Below are positions 53,540 through 64,000 of a stretch of 64,000 nt of DNA, in pieces. Under the pieces are notes generated by a model, which did no database searches, was not told the DNA's origin, and was given only the letters and a program-made list of their open reading frames with translations. The DNA is taken from positions 25,479,928 to 25,543,927 of the forward strand of contig JASWHV010000001.1 in the NCBI GenBank assembly GCA_030760725.1, in the 5' to 3' direction. The first letter of the stretch is position 1. Each line of letters begins with the position of its first letter. Source of the DNA: Neostapfia colusana. Its lineage: Eukaryota > Streptophyta > Magnoliopsida > Poales > Poaceae. A program made the translations under genes and the position numbers.

Positions 53540-55421
53540 GTGCAACCCCTCGATGAGGGCGACGCCCCCTTGAAGGTCGTCCATGTCGGCACCGACGCTA
53601 CCTAGACCACCCGGATAGCTGGGGGCCTAGACAGCAAATAGGAAGGCACGCTCATCACCTTCCCCCGACACAACGTCGACGTGTTTGCATAGCAACCGTC
53701 GCAGATGCCGGGGATACCTAGGGAGGTGATCGAGCACCATTTGAAGATCTTCCCTGACGCTCGGCCGATCCAGCAGAAGCACCGGAAGCAGTCCATCGAG
53801 CGACAAAACTTCATCGTGAAGAAATCAAGAAGCTGCTGGATGCTGGCTTCATACGGGAGGTCCACCACCCCAGGTGGTTGGCGAACCCTGTTGTCGTCCC
53901 AAAGGCCGGCGGGAAGCTCCGGATGTGCATCGACTACACCAGTCTCAATAAGGCATGTCCCAAAGATCCATTCCCTCTCTCTAGAATAGATCAAATAGTA
54001 GACTCTACATCAGGCTGTGATATATTATGCTTCCTAGACGCCTACTCAGGCTTTCACCAAATCTCTATGTCTAGAGAAGATGAAGAACATACCTCTTTTA
54101 TCACTGTAGACGACCTGTATTGTTATGTCTCCATGCCTTATGGTCTTAAAAATACTCTCCCTACCTTTGTACGTGCCATGCACAAAACCTTTGGAGAGTT
54201 AATAAGAGACTTAGTTGAGGTGTATGTTGATGACATCGTTGTCAAAGTCAGACATAGCACATCCTTGTTAGATAACCTAGCTCTAGTCTTTGACAAGCTA
54301 CGCTCTACGCGTACCAAGCTGAACCCAGACAAATGTGTGTTCGGCGTATCCTCTGGGAAGCTCCTAGGATTCCTGCTCTCACATTGAGGGATCGAGGTCA
54401 ACCCAGAGAAGATCAAGGCCATCGAGCTGATGTGGCCCCCGGCCCGCATCAAGGATGTCCAGAAGCTCACGGGATGTCTGGCTGCGCTGAGTCGGTTCAT
54501 ACCGAGGCTAGCGGAGCGGGCACTCCCCTTTTTCAAGCTCCTACGCAAATCCGGTCCATTCGCTTGGACCGACGAAGCAGATGAAGCATTCCAGGAGTTG
54601 AAGCAGCTCCTGATGACGCTACCCATCATGGTAGCCCGAGAGCCTAGAGAGCACCTGCTGCTCTACATCGCGGCGACAACAAAGGTGGTGAGCATGGTCC
54701 TCGTCGCAGAGCGGCCGGACCCCTCATCACCGCAACCAACTCTAGCAGCTGAAGTCAATCACCAAGGCTGCCCGAGCCCCATGGGGGGCCCCGACAGCCA
54801 GGAGGTCCTAGAGGTCCAAGACGACCTCCCGGAGGTCCAAGGAGACCTCCCGGAGGCTCAAGACGACCTCCCGACGCTTCAAGACAACCACCCGGAGGTC
54901 CAAGACGGCCAAGAAGCCTCCGGGTACCAGTCCCCGGAGGATGCCCAGGGCCTGTCTTCCTCCTGTCGGCCTGAGCCAATGGAGGAAGACACCCCGGGTC
55001 CCCCAGAGAGGACCCAAACCATCCAGAGGCCCGTCTACTACATCAGCGAAGTCCTCCACGACGCCAAGACAAGATACCTAGAGGTCCATAAGCTGTTGTA
55101 TGCAGTGCTCGTGGCGTCCAGGAAGCTCTGGCACTACTTCCAAGCCCACCGGATCTCGGTGGTCACCTCCTACCCGCTGAATACCATCCTTCACAGCCCC
55201 AACGCGACCGGCAACGTCACTAAGTGGGCAGCGGAGCTGGCGGAGTTCGAGATGGACTTCCTCCCTCGTCACGCAGTCAAGAGTCAAGCACCGACTGACT
55301 TCGTAGCCGAGTGGACGCCATCGACAACCAACCCAGGGGGCCCCGAAGACGGTGAACCAGAGCCCCGAGCTCTGGTCTTCACCGAGCCCCATTGGACACT
55401 CTTCTTCGATGGCTCCTCATG
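53540..55421 (+). pseudogene. Tat reverse transcriptase and first RNase H
   Basis: A frameshift near 53815 moves RT into a different frame from gag and protease. RT motifs are PVVVPKAGGKLRMCIDYTSL, CFLDAYSGFHQI, MPYGLKNTLPTFVRAM and the catalytic VEVYVDDIVVK at about 54220. A TGA at 54385 precedes KLTGCLAALSRF. The first RNase H (YIAATTKVVSMVLVAE ... VYYISEVLHDAKTRYLEVHK) is split by a repetitive acidic insert at about 54740-55015 (EVQGDLPEAQDDLPTLQD). The segment ends with a TGA at 55420 inside the second RNase H. Confidence 0.9.
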
Positions 55422-57218
55422 AAAGCAGGGGGCCGGTGCCGGTGTACAGCTTCTCATGCCATCGGGGGAGCAGCTCCGGTATGTGGTGCGTCTCAATTTC
55501 AAGGCAACTATCAACATGGCCGAATATGAAGCTCTCATCTTTGGCCTGAATATGGCGCTGTCCCTCAGCGTCCGCCAGTTGCTGGTCAAGGGCGACTCCG
55601 AGCTCATCATCAAGCAAGTCAAGGGAGAGTGCTCCTGCAACGACCCACAACTGGCTGCTTACCTCCTCCACGTCCAGATGCTGGAGAAGGACTTCGTTGC
55701 CTTGGACTTGCGCCATGTACCACGCGCCGATAACGCCGTGGCCAATGACCTCTCAACGAAGGCCTCCACCAGAGTCCCTGTGCCCAAAGGAGCCTTCGAG
55801 AGGGCGTCACCGCGGCCCACAGCCCGGCCTGCCGAGCCGGGCGAAGGGAGCGAGACCAGCACCTCAAAGCTGGCTGTCCCGGCGGCCCTGCAACCATGGC
55901 ACCTGCAAAGCATCGTAAGTGTCACTGGGGACTCCGTGCTACCCAACGCTCAAGATCCAGAAGCTCAAGTCAGACCCGATGCATGGATCACGGAGATCCG
56001 GGACTACTTGAAAGAAAATATCCTTCCTGATGAACATGCATCCGCTGAACGGATCATGCGCATGGCTAAGAGATACGCGCTGGTAGAAGGGGATCTCTAC
56101 ATGCGTGGCGCCAACCACGTCCTATTGCGGTGCATAACCCAGGAGGAAGGCTGCAACTTGCTCGCTGAGATCCATGGAGGCGAGTGCGGGAACCACGCTT
56201 CCTCACGCATGCTCGTCGGTAAAGCCTTCTGGCATGGCTTCTACTGGCCGACAGCACTCCAGAATGCCGTCAAGCTGGTCAAGAGATGCAAGGTGTGCCA
56301 GTTTCATGCCAAGCAGATCCACACACCGGCTCAGACGCTGCAGATGATCCCGCCCTCATGGCCGTTCGCGGTATGGGGGCTGGACATCCTGGGGCCATTC
56401 CCCAAAGCAGTCGGGGGATTCCGGTACCTCTACATCACCATCGACAAGTTCACCAAGTGGCCGGAAGCTACACTCGTTATCACCATCAAAAAGCAATCCG
56501 CAGTCAAGTTCATCAAGTCCATCGTCTGCAGGTTTAGGGTCCCGAACAGAATCATCACCGACAACGGGACCCAGTTCACCAGTGCAGCGTTCCAAGACTA
56601 CTGCAAAGACCTTGGCATCCAGGTGTGCTATGCCTCCGTTGCTCATCCAAAGAGAAACGGGCAGGTCGAGAGGGCCAATGCCGAGATCCTTCGGGGCCTC
56701 AAGACTCGCACCTTTGCCAGCTTGAAGAAACATGGTGCCAAGTGGGTGGACGAGCTTCCGAGCACACTGTGGGCTAGCTGGACATCCCAGAGCCGGGCCA
56801 CCGGGGAGACACTCTTCTTCATGGTCTACGGGGCCAAAGCTGTGCTTCCCCCAGAAGTCACCATGGGGTACCCCCGTGTCCGAGCTTACAACGAAGCCGC
56901 GCAGGACCAGCTCCGGCGTGAGGACATCAACCTCGTCAACGAGGCTCGACTGCAAGCAACGCTCCGCAACGCATGGTACTAGCAGGCGCTCAGCACTACC
57001 ACCAGAGGTCCGTGCGTGTCCGGGATCTCAAAGAAGGTGACCTGATGCTGCGGCGCATACTTTCTCGCGAAGGGACCAACAAACTCTCCCCCAGCTGGGA
57101 AGGTCCCTTCCGAGTCATGAAAGTTTGCCGCCCCGGGTGCATGCGCCTTTCCACCAAGGACGGGGACCCGCTCCCAAACCCTTGGAACATAGAACATCTC
57201 CGTAAGTTCTATCCCTAG
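55365..57218 (+). pseudogene. Tat second RNase H and integrase
   Basis: The second, archaeal-type RNase H has WTLFFDGSS, then TGA at 55420, NMAEYEALIFGLNMAL, LLVKGDSELIIKQVKGE and HVPRADNAVANDL. The integrase follows with a zinc-binding HHCC region (HGGECGNHASSRM, RCKVCQFHA). Its catalytic Asp is in WGLDILGPFP, the second in ITDNGTQFTS, and the Glu in NGQVERANAEILRG. A TAG at 56980 precedes a C-terminal tail ending NPWNIEHLRKFYP at TAG 57218. The catalytic residues are intact. Confidence 0.9.
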
Positions 57219-58700
57219 AGCAGTAGTAGGACATTTCTTTTTCTTTCTGTAATAGACCCCATAGAGCCCAGGAACAACGCTCGGAGCAGCTAAGCCCTAG
57301 GTGCGGTCTAGGACTACGTCCAGCTTGGCCTGGTTCCGTACCCTAAGCGCGTAGGCTCTTGCCCCCCTCATAATGGGGTGGGTCGTTGCATCCATGTATA
57401 GCATGCCTTCCTCCTTTGGACATTTATATAGAAAGAATCCTGTCCTACCACGCTCTTACTCTTGTGTTCATTTAAATTACACATTAATTTTTATGATCAC
57501 ACCTCCCCTTGCTCAAAAATAGTGTATGCTCATCGTACACTTAGCTCTCCTTTCCCACTCTCATCCATAGTCGACATTTGCTATCCTACCGAAGGCGGTC
57601 GTGCTTGAGGTACCTGCCGATGGCCAAGGGGCCTCTCGGACCTCCCCCAGTCAGGTGTTGCGACACCAGTTGGTCACCTCCAAGAAAAACCTGCGCTGTG
57701 CATGGGGGGTCAGGGTGCGTGGCCTGCTTTGCCTGATTCCGTACCCAAAGTGTGTGCACTCTACCTCCCCGGCGTTACGGTCCAATACTAGGGGCCGGAC
57801 GGTCGTACCCTGACCTCGGAGGGAGCCGGACCTCCGGTGCCGGGCGCAATGAATTGCCCAAACCCCGTATACCGGTCTAGGACCGTAAGCCAAATAAGAC
57901 TAAGAGACAGGGAAGGGAGAGCCCCGAGGAGAATTACGGTTCTGCTACTTGTGTGCAGGACCTCCTGAGAGGCCTCCTGGACCTCCGGAGCCAGGGTCTC
58001 AGCACGGCTGTGCTCCGGGCGGACAGGGGGGCCCTGGCCTTAGCTCCCCCGCAGGAATGTGGTAGGTGCGCCCAAACAATTGGCCGTACCTACCAGGGGG
58101 CCACTACCGGGACTGCACAAGGGAGGACCAGAGCACCCGGCGGTACTGGAGTCCCAGGGCTTCTGAAGACCAGAGCTCCTGACTCCAACCAAAGACCAGA
58201 AGGGCCGTACCTCGCCCCCTCTGCAGGGGCGAGCTCCGAAGGCTCCACGTGTCCAGCGGGGCCGGAGCTCCCCTCTCCTCAGAGGATAGCTCCGGGCCCA
58301 CCACGTGGCCAGCAAAGCCGGACCTCCCCCCTCCGCAGGGGCGAGCTCCGAAGGCTCCATGTGTCCAGCGGGGCCGAACCTCCCTCTCCTCAGAGGAGAG
58401 CTCTGGGGCCGCCACGTGGCTAGCGGAACCAGACCTCGCCCCGTCCTCACAGGGCGAGCTCCGAAGACCCCTTGGGTCCTTATGCCAACAAGGACCTGAG
58501 GAAGGTGTCTGAGCAAACCTTCGAGATCGGTGGAGACCTCCCGGAGCCCTTGCGGAGCTAAGGACTTGGGCAGGACAAGCCAAGAAAAGAAGCAAAGAGC
58601 AGACACAGAAAAAAAGCAAGTCCATTCATCAAAAGCTCCATGAGCTGGACTACAGACACAACAAAAAACAAAAGATACAAGACTCCCCAGCTACAAGGGC
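57219..58700. other. Tat 3' untranslated region with copies of the LTR repeat
   Basis: No sense gene. At about 58205-58470 there are two and a bit units of the LTR 115-120-bp repeat (GCGAGCTCCGAAGGCTCC at 58228 and 58342), outside either LTR. The rest is GC-rich with no recognised motif. Confidence 0.7.
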
Positions 58701-58706
58701 AAGCCC

Positions 58707-59845
58707 CTAAGAGTTCTCGGACTTCCGCTGGAACCTAGACGCAACGAGGGCGGCGACGTCTCTGACTCCGGCCCTGGCAACCTCCTCCTGCTCGACGACG
58801 GGGCCCCGAACCACCGGCTCCAGAGAGACGGAAGAGTCCCAGCTCCGGAAGCACGTCAGCACGTGCGTGGCGACCTCCTTCGCTAAGCTCCGTCCCTCCG
58901 TCTCGAGCACGTCGACGATCACAGCCTCGAGCCTATCCAGCTTGGCGCCGATGGACTCGAGCGTCCGGATCGCCTTGACCACCTCTTGAGCCGGAGCCCC
59001 CGTTCTCAAGGGGCTGTAGCCAAGGGGCACCAGAGCGGACTCCGCCTGGCCAACGAAGTCCCAGACCGCTCTGGCCTCGACGATCCGCGAAGCGCGGAGC
59101 CCCTCCACCTCGTGGTCTAGTGCAGTCGTGCTCGCCGGCGTAGTACCACACCAGAACACTGCGCTTCTGCAGTGGCGCAAGGCGGCGCGACAAGAAATCT
59201 GTCAGCACCATCAGGGATGTCAAACCCTGATCCACCAGGAACCGGATCCGCTCCAGGACCGGCGTGTATTCTGGCTCCAACTCTGGGCTCTCTTCCCAGA
59301 AGCGACGCTCGGTGGTTAGCATCAGTCGGCAACTTGAGGCGATCGTGCTCATCGGTCTTCACGATCACCCAGTTGTCCCTCCAGCCTTCCCACCTTGCGG
59401 CGCTGAAGGGCAGAAGTTACCCAGAGACCTTCGAGTCTTTGCAGCGGTGCTAGAAGTAGTAGGCGCCCAACTGATTCTTCGAGCCGCGCCCAGTCATCCG
59501 CAGCACGAAGAAGTGACGGAAGAGCGTCACTGAAGCTCTCACTCCCACGAACATTTCACAGAAGTGGACGAAGACGGCGGCCATGGCGAAAGAGTTGGGG
59601 GAGAGGTGATGAAGCTGGAGGCCGTACGTCTCCAGCAGCGTCATGAAGAAAGAGGAGATCGGCGGGACGAACCCCGCTAGGGCATAGGCGGCGAAGAAGA
59701 CGATCTCCGCCCTCTCCAGAAACAGAGGGAGAGATCCCCGCTGAAGGCAACGCCGCTCCTCCTCAGAGTGCCATCCCAGCAGCTTGCGCATCGACCCCAG
59801 GTCTCTCGTCTGGGCGATGCGCAGCGGAGGCAGGTAGGAAGCCAT
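58707..59845 (-). pseudogene. Antisense ORF of the Tat element (putative gypsy-type transposon domain)
   Basis: On the minus strand a frame starts MASYLPPLRIAQTRDLGSM at 59845. It contains FFAAYALAGFVPPISSFFM, LETYGLQLHHLSPNSF, FCEMFVGVRASVTLFRHFF and LGAYYF, which I recognise as the plant 'putative gypsy type transposon' domain (PF04195-like). It continues after breaks near 59400 and 59170 with RFWEESPELEPEYTPVLERI, LVWYYAGEHD, then SALVPLGYSPLRTGAPAQEV and a helical tail ending RFQRKSENS at 58707. Antisense ORFs between pol and the 3' LTR are known in Tat elements; function is unknown. A TTTTAAAAG sequence upstream (minus strand, about 59970) could be its TATA box. Confidence 0.7.
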
Positions 59846-60321
59846 CGGAGGCGAAGAGGCAAGAACTCAGAAGGTGGAAGACGCTTGGGCGCACGGAGGA
59901 ATCCAAAAAGCTCAAGCGCAAGGAAGTGTGCAAAGGGAAGCCTGCGATGCGGATGAGATCCCCTTTTAAAACTTCCCAGAAGCGATTTGAAACGCTTCGT
60001 ATGCGCCGTTCGGGGCAGATGCCTCAAGTCCAAGCCCCAATGACCATGACAAGGGGGCCCAAGCCGTCCTGCAGAAGCGGTGGACCGAGCAGTCAGCCAC
60101 CCAGGCGGAGAACCCGGCAGTTCCTGGCAAAGCGTTGCGACGTGCGGTAGTGCGCTGCGACGTGCAGTAGTGGCATCCTTGGAAACTGCCACAGTGAAAG
60201 CAACTTTCAAAGCAAGAGTCAAGACCCAATGACCTTCCGTTGCCCAGGCAACGGGTCAGGGAAGTTTGAAGAAAGTGCGCAAGATAGAAAAGGTGAAGGC
60301 CCCACCTCGGGCTCGTTACCT
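59846..60321. other. Region upstream of the antisense ORF
   Basis: GC-rich leader of the antisense ORF on the minus strand. The open frames on both strands lack family features. A direct repeat CGACGTGC(A/G)GTAGTG occurs at 60137-60170. Confidence 0.4.
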
Positions 60322-60346
60322 CCCCCGAGATGGGCCCGGGGCCCAC
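60322..60346 (+). other. Tat polypurine tract
   Basis: The purine-rich GAGATGGGCCCGGGGCCCAC precedes the 3' LTR TG at 60347. It is less purine-pure than usual, so its activity is uncertain. Confidence 0.6.
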
Positions 60347-61618
60347 TGTTGGTACCCTCAATACCGGATACCCCCGCGCACAGGATAAAACTGCCTAAGG
60401 ACCTCGCCCCTTCCGCAGGGGCGAGCTCCGAGGGCGCCAGGTGTCCAGCCGGGCCGGAGCTCCCCCTCTCCTCAGAGGAGAGCTCCGAGCTAGCCACGTG
60501 GCCAGGCGAAGCCGGACCTCCCCCCTCCGCGGGGGAGAGCTCCGAAGGCTCCACGTGTCCAGCGAGGCCAGAGCTCCTCCTCTCCTCAGAGGAGAGCTCC
60601 GGGCCCGCCACGTGTCAAGCAGAGCCGGACCTCCCCCCTCCGCGGGGGCGAGCTCCGAAGGCTCCACGTGTCCAGCAGGGCCGGAGCTCCCCCTCTCCTC
60701 AAAGGAGAGCTCCGGGCCCGCCACGTGGCTAGCAGAGCCGGACCTCCCCCCCCTCTGCGGGGGTGATCTCCGAAGGCTCCACGTGTCCATCGGGGCCGGA
60801 GCTCCCCTTCTCCCCAGAGGAGAGCTCCGGGCCCGCCATGTGGCCAACAGAACTGCGCTACCTGCCCCGGCGCGTAGGAAGCCGAAGTAAAGACAACCTT
60901 CCCAAGGCGCGGCATTGAAGACCCGCGCCTTCCTAAGACGCGGAGACACGGAGCACGCCCCTGCCAGGAGGCGTTGCGCCCAGTCACATCACAGTGAAGA
61001 CGGGCGCAGAAAGCCAGAGGCTGTGGACCAATAAACACCGCGACAAGACAACCCCTGCTGCCCCTACCATCATCAACCACTACGCCTAGCTTGCGGCGTG
61101 GGCAGGGCAGCAGGACGGAGGCGCAGAAGCTACTGCCAGCGATAGCTACCGGCATTACTGCGAGATACGGTAGATGACAGGAAATCACCCCGGGGCCACC
61201 TGTCGGGCTCCGGGGCCCACCTTGTAAGCTGCTCGAGTCTTGAACTATAAAAGGCTCGGGTAGGCAACGTTGCAAGGGGTTCGCAACCTTGCGGGTTCGA
61301 GGGTTCAAGTACACTTTAGGCCTCGGACTCCAGGGTTGAGATCCCTCAGCATTCGTCCCCCAGTAGACATATGCACTTCATTCCAAACTTAGAACTCCGG
61401 TTCTAAGCCTCAAGCAATACAACGAGCACCTCTGCTCACCGTGGACATAGGGTTTTACGCTCCGGCGGTCCGAACCACATAAAAAACCCTTGTGTTCATC
61501 TCCTTCCTTCGTCCATTTCAGCGAGACCCACGCAGGAGGACTAGCACCTCCGAAAAAGAATCTCCGCGGGCTGCCCCGAGCAGTCCCGGGGGAAGTGTCG
61601 ACCGTAGATGCTTCGACA
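60347..61618 (+). repeat. Tat 3' LTR
   Basis: Mate of 49799-51068, with the same tandem repeat (60420-60850) and TATA box TATAAAAGGCTCGGG (61248). Ends GATGCTTCGACA, followed by the target-site duplication GTCCG. Confidence 0.95.
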
Positions 61619-61623
61619 GTCCG

Positions 61624-62423
61624 GACTTCGGTGGTTGGCAACGGTAACATTTCGTAGACTCTATAAAACGAGTCCACTGGTCCCCATTTCGGTAGCTGAT
61701 GATTCTAAAAGTTGTCACAAGCATTCTTGAGATTTTTCAGCCCACTCTCTCACCTTCTTGCGCACGAAATCAATTCTTGGTGAAAGTTGAGAGTTTGTGA
61801 GTGATTTGGGGATAGGGCCACCTAGGAATTGAGCTCTTTGATTCATTTTCATTACTTGCTTGTTGCCTTGTGTTTGTTACTCTTGGAAGTGAATCCTAGA
61901 CGGCTAGGTGTTGCTTGGTGGCTCCCAAGTTGTAGTGAGACTCGGGAAGTTTGTATTACACTTGTGATTGTTAGTTGATAAACCGAGTTTGATCTTTGTG
62001 ATCACTTGGTGAGGATAAAAGTTGAAAGAAACCTAGTCCTTTGTGGACTCCTCAACAGAGACGTAGGTTCCTTTGTGGAACCAAACTTCGGTGAAAAATC
62101 CTCGCGTCATTGTCCACTTACTTGCTCTTTGTTATTCTTGCATATTAGGGTTTCATCACTACTTGCTCTATTTTTATCATATAAATTATTCTTTGCACTC
62201 TTAGCCTTACAAAATCTTGTGATAAGTATTCTACACCATTTACTTGTACTAGATCAAAATAATTGTCCTTGGAATCGTCGAAACACGTTAATTTAAAACT
62301 TTCACTGCGCTGATCCGGACTAGTCCGGACCTGTACCCAGACAAGTCTGGACTCTGTCTATTTTGTTGAATTAACTATGTTTTAAGTTTTATTAGCCTAA
62401 TCACCCCCTCTAGGCAACTTTCA
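61624..62423 (+). repeat. SIRE 5' LTR, second part
   Basis: Resumes directly after the Gypsy target-site duplication and ends GGCAACTTTCA. Contains CTATAAAACGAGTCC at about 61660 as a likely TATA box and more CCGGACTAGTCCGGAC near 62310. Confidence 0.85.
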
Positions 62424-62440
62424 ACGGGTATTAGATCATA
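62424..62440 (+). other. SIRE primer-binding site
   Basis: ACGGGTATTAGATCATA follows the LTR. GGTATTAGATC is a decayed form of the TGGTATCAGAGC site for initiator-Met tRNA. Confidence 0.65.
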
Positions 62441-62476
62441 ACTCTCTTATTAGGGGCTTAACCGCTCGGAGAGGTC

Positions 62477-63730
62477 ATGGGGACACAAATGCGAACAACT
62501 GAAGCAAGAAATCAAACGCTCAAGCCGATGGCGGACGGGTCGACTCACCTCGCTCTTACACACTTGAGAGTGAGAAGAAGGTGTGAAAGACAAAGAACAT
62601 ACTCCGTTGCCTCAAGTGATGAAGATGATGAAGTGGAGCGTCTCATGGCTTTGTTGAAGAAGAAGAAGAAGAAGGAACAAAAGAAGAAGAAAAAGAAGAA
62701 GGGGGAGGAGTCAAAGGACTTCTACTCGTATCCTTTCAACTATGAGCGTTTAAACATGAATACTAATTTTCTCTCTATTCCCGTTGGCAAGCCCCCCCCC
62801 CCGCCCCACCTTGATGGTACAAATTACACAATGTGGAGGCACAATATGAAATTACACCTAATCTCTCTTAACCCCGTACTTTGGAGTGTTGTATGTACAA
62901 GGGTAAAAATTTCGGAGGATGATGATGAGCTCACTCCGGATCAAGAGCAACAAATCCATCGCAATGCTCAAGCCACAGCGGTCATCATCTCTTCCTTGTC
63001 CAAGGAAGAATTTCACAAGGTTGACGGGTTGGAAATTGCAAAAGACATTTGGGATACCCTCAAGGTTGCTCATGAGGGTACCAAATCTATCCGTGAGGCC
63101 AAGATAGAGATGATTGAGGGGGAGCTTGGGAGGTTTGCAATAGAGAATGATGAAACTCCACTAGAGATGTACAACCGGCTTAAAATTCTCATCAACAAAA
63201 GTAGAGCTTACGGTTGCAAGAGATGGACCGACCATGAAGTGGTCAAAAGAATGATTAGGGCTTTTACGGTGCAAAATCTTACACTTTGCACCTTGATATG
63301 TGAGAGTCCAAACTTTGATGCCATGACTCCCGATGAAGGACTTGGAACATTTGTCAACCATGAGATGATGGAGAAAGAAGCTAAACATGTAAAGGACCTA
63401 TACAAAGCAACCTCATCCAAGAAGAATGACATCGCCCTCAAGGCGTCCAAGGAATCTAGAGGCAAGGAAGTGAATGAACAAAGCTCAAGTGAAGAGAGTA
63501 AAGATGAGAGCTCAATGGATGATGAAGAAATGACCCTCTTCATTAGAAATTGAAGAGAATGATGAGAAAGAAGAAGAGCGCAAACTATGAGAACAAGTCC
63601 AAGGACAAGATAAGGTCAAGAACAAAAAGGGATTGCTATAATTGTGCCAAGTATGGGCATTACATCACTAACTGTCCATATGAGAAGAGAGATTAAGATG
63701 ATGGCAAGAAGAAAAAGAAGGAAAAAAATT
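62477..63730 (+). pseudogene. SIRE gag
   Basis: The ATG at 62477 opens 358 codons. A Lys-rich run at about 62655-62705 (KKKKKEQKKKKKKKGEE) precedes the UBN2-type gag core: PHLDGTNYTMWRHNMKLHLI, SLSKEEFHKVDGLEIAKDIW, EGTKSIREAKIEMIEGELGR and LEMYNRLKILINKSRAYG. The frame stops at TGA 63551. In another frame a CCHC knuckle follows (CYNCAKYGHYITNC, 63637-63678), so gag is frame-broken before its nucleocapsid. The continuation to 64000 shows only scattered gag-pol linker sequence. Confidence 0.85.
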
Positions 63731-64000
63731 TCAAGACAAGAAGAATGCCAAGAAATAGAAGTTCTTTGGGGCTGCTCATATTGGAGAAGAGTGGGACTCA
63801 AATGATGGGAGCTCCTCATCCGAAGATGAAGAAGTGGCTAACATAGCCATCAACAAGCATTCAAGCCAAAAAGGTACTATTGCCTAATCAAGGAAATTGA
63901 AAGAAGGAAAATGGCACTTGTCTCATGGCTAAGGAGACAAAGCGTAAGGTAAACTCCAAATCCTCCTCCAAGTCTATTAACTTGTGATAGTAGTAGTGAT
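63731..64000 (+). other. SIRE gag-pol linker, decayed
   Basis: A Lys/Glu/Ser-rich region with frequent stops in all frames. No protease motif before the window end. Confidence 0.5.

Larger units (their letters stand above)
49794..61623 (+). mobile_element. Complete Tat-lineage Gypsy retrotransposon, TSD GTCCG
   Basis: LTRs at 49799-51068 and 60347-61618 (about 1.27 kb) start TGTCGGTACCCTCAATACC and TGTTGGTACCCTCAATACC and end CTTCTACA/CTTCGACA. The target-site duplication GTCCG is perfect (49794-49798 and 61619-61623). The internal region encodes gag, protease, RT, RNase H, a second RNase H and integrase. A long 3' region then contains LTR-like repeats and a minus-strand ORF. Two RNase H domains plus extra ORFs 3' of pol are hallmarks of the Tat lineage. 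Stops and one frameshift in gag-pol make it non-functional. Confidence 0.95.
49177..64000 (+). mobile_element. SIRE-type Copia element, 5' LTR split by a Gypsy, continuing off the window
   Basis: The 5' LTR begins TGAAAGTGCGTCTAGG (49177), is interrupted at 49799-61618, and ends CTCTAGGCAACTTTCA at 62423. The TGAAAG...CTTTCA ends are typical of SIRE/Maximus Copia LTRs. The rejoined LTR is about 1.42 kb. A primer-binding-like GGTATTAGATC follows, then gag from 62477. Pol and the 3' LTR lie beyond 64000. Confidence 0.85.

Overview
The window is plant nuclear DNA, most likely from a grass with a large, repeat-rich genome. The evidence is GT-AG introns, Stowaway, CACTA and Mutator-type DNA transposons, Copia (including a SIRE-like element), Gypsy of the Tekay and Tat lineages, and an RTE-type non-LTR element. 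No bacterial-style genes, tRNAs, rRNAs or CRISPR arrays were seen. Nearly all coding capacity belongs to transposable elements, most of it broken by stops and frameshifts. Host-like coding is confined to the first 6.3 kb.

Layout. 1-610: GC-rich, host-like exon fragment on the minus strand beside an LTR/primer-binding-site-like sequence. 970-5958: two exons of a conserved but unnamed plant gene, joined in phase across a 4.5-kb intron that holds a GCCTAGG-rich repeat and a decayed RTE retrotransposon (about 2085-5354). 7825-7929: a Stowaway MITE. 8211-13239: a complete but inactivated Copia element with 187-bp LTRs, TSD GTTGT and TA...CA termini. 14020-14648: a GCCCGG-rich repeat.

14649-45797: a Mutator-like element (MULE) with TIRs of about 140 bp. 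Without later insertions it is about 9.6 kb. It carries four genes, all on the plus strand: a MULE transposase, a plant mobile domain (PMD) protein, a small GRF-type zinc-finger protein and a charged coiled-coil protein. Copies of one 20-bp motif (GACGAGTCGTCCACC-like) occur in both subterminal regions, in three units before the zinc-finger gene, and as a 17-unit 20-bp-phased array abutting the TATA-like box of the coiled-coil gene. This looks like a shared cis-regulatory or transposase/accessory-protein binding system and is the most interesting feature of the window.

16955-38546: a 21.6-kb composite of Tekay-type Gypsy sequence sits inside the MULE transposase gene. It contains four LTR copies, two copies of a trapped CACTA fragment, a nested 3.4-kb solo LTR with perfect TSD CCACC, and one internal region that looks like a join between a non-autonomous element and a pol segment. 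LTR copy 2 is a chimera of copy 3 (5' half) and copy 1 (3' half), as expected from unequal crossing-over that duplicated the CACTA+LTR unit.

46921-48180: a CACTA end with subterminal repeats. 48200-49176: further repeat fragments. 49177-64000: a SIRE-type Copia element running off the window. Its 5' LTR is split by a complete 11.8-kb Tat-lineage Gypsy (49799-61618, TSD GTCCG) that has two RNase H domains and a long antisense ORF.
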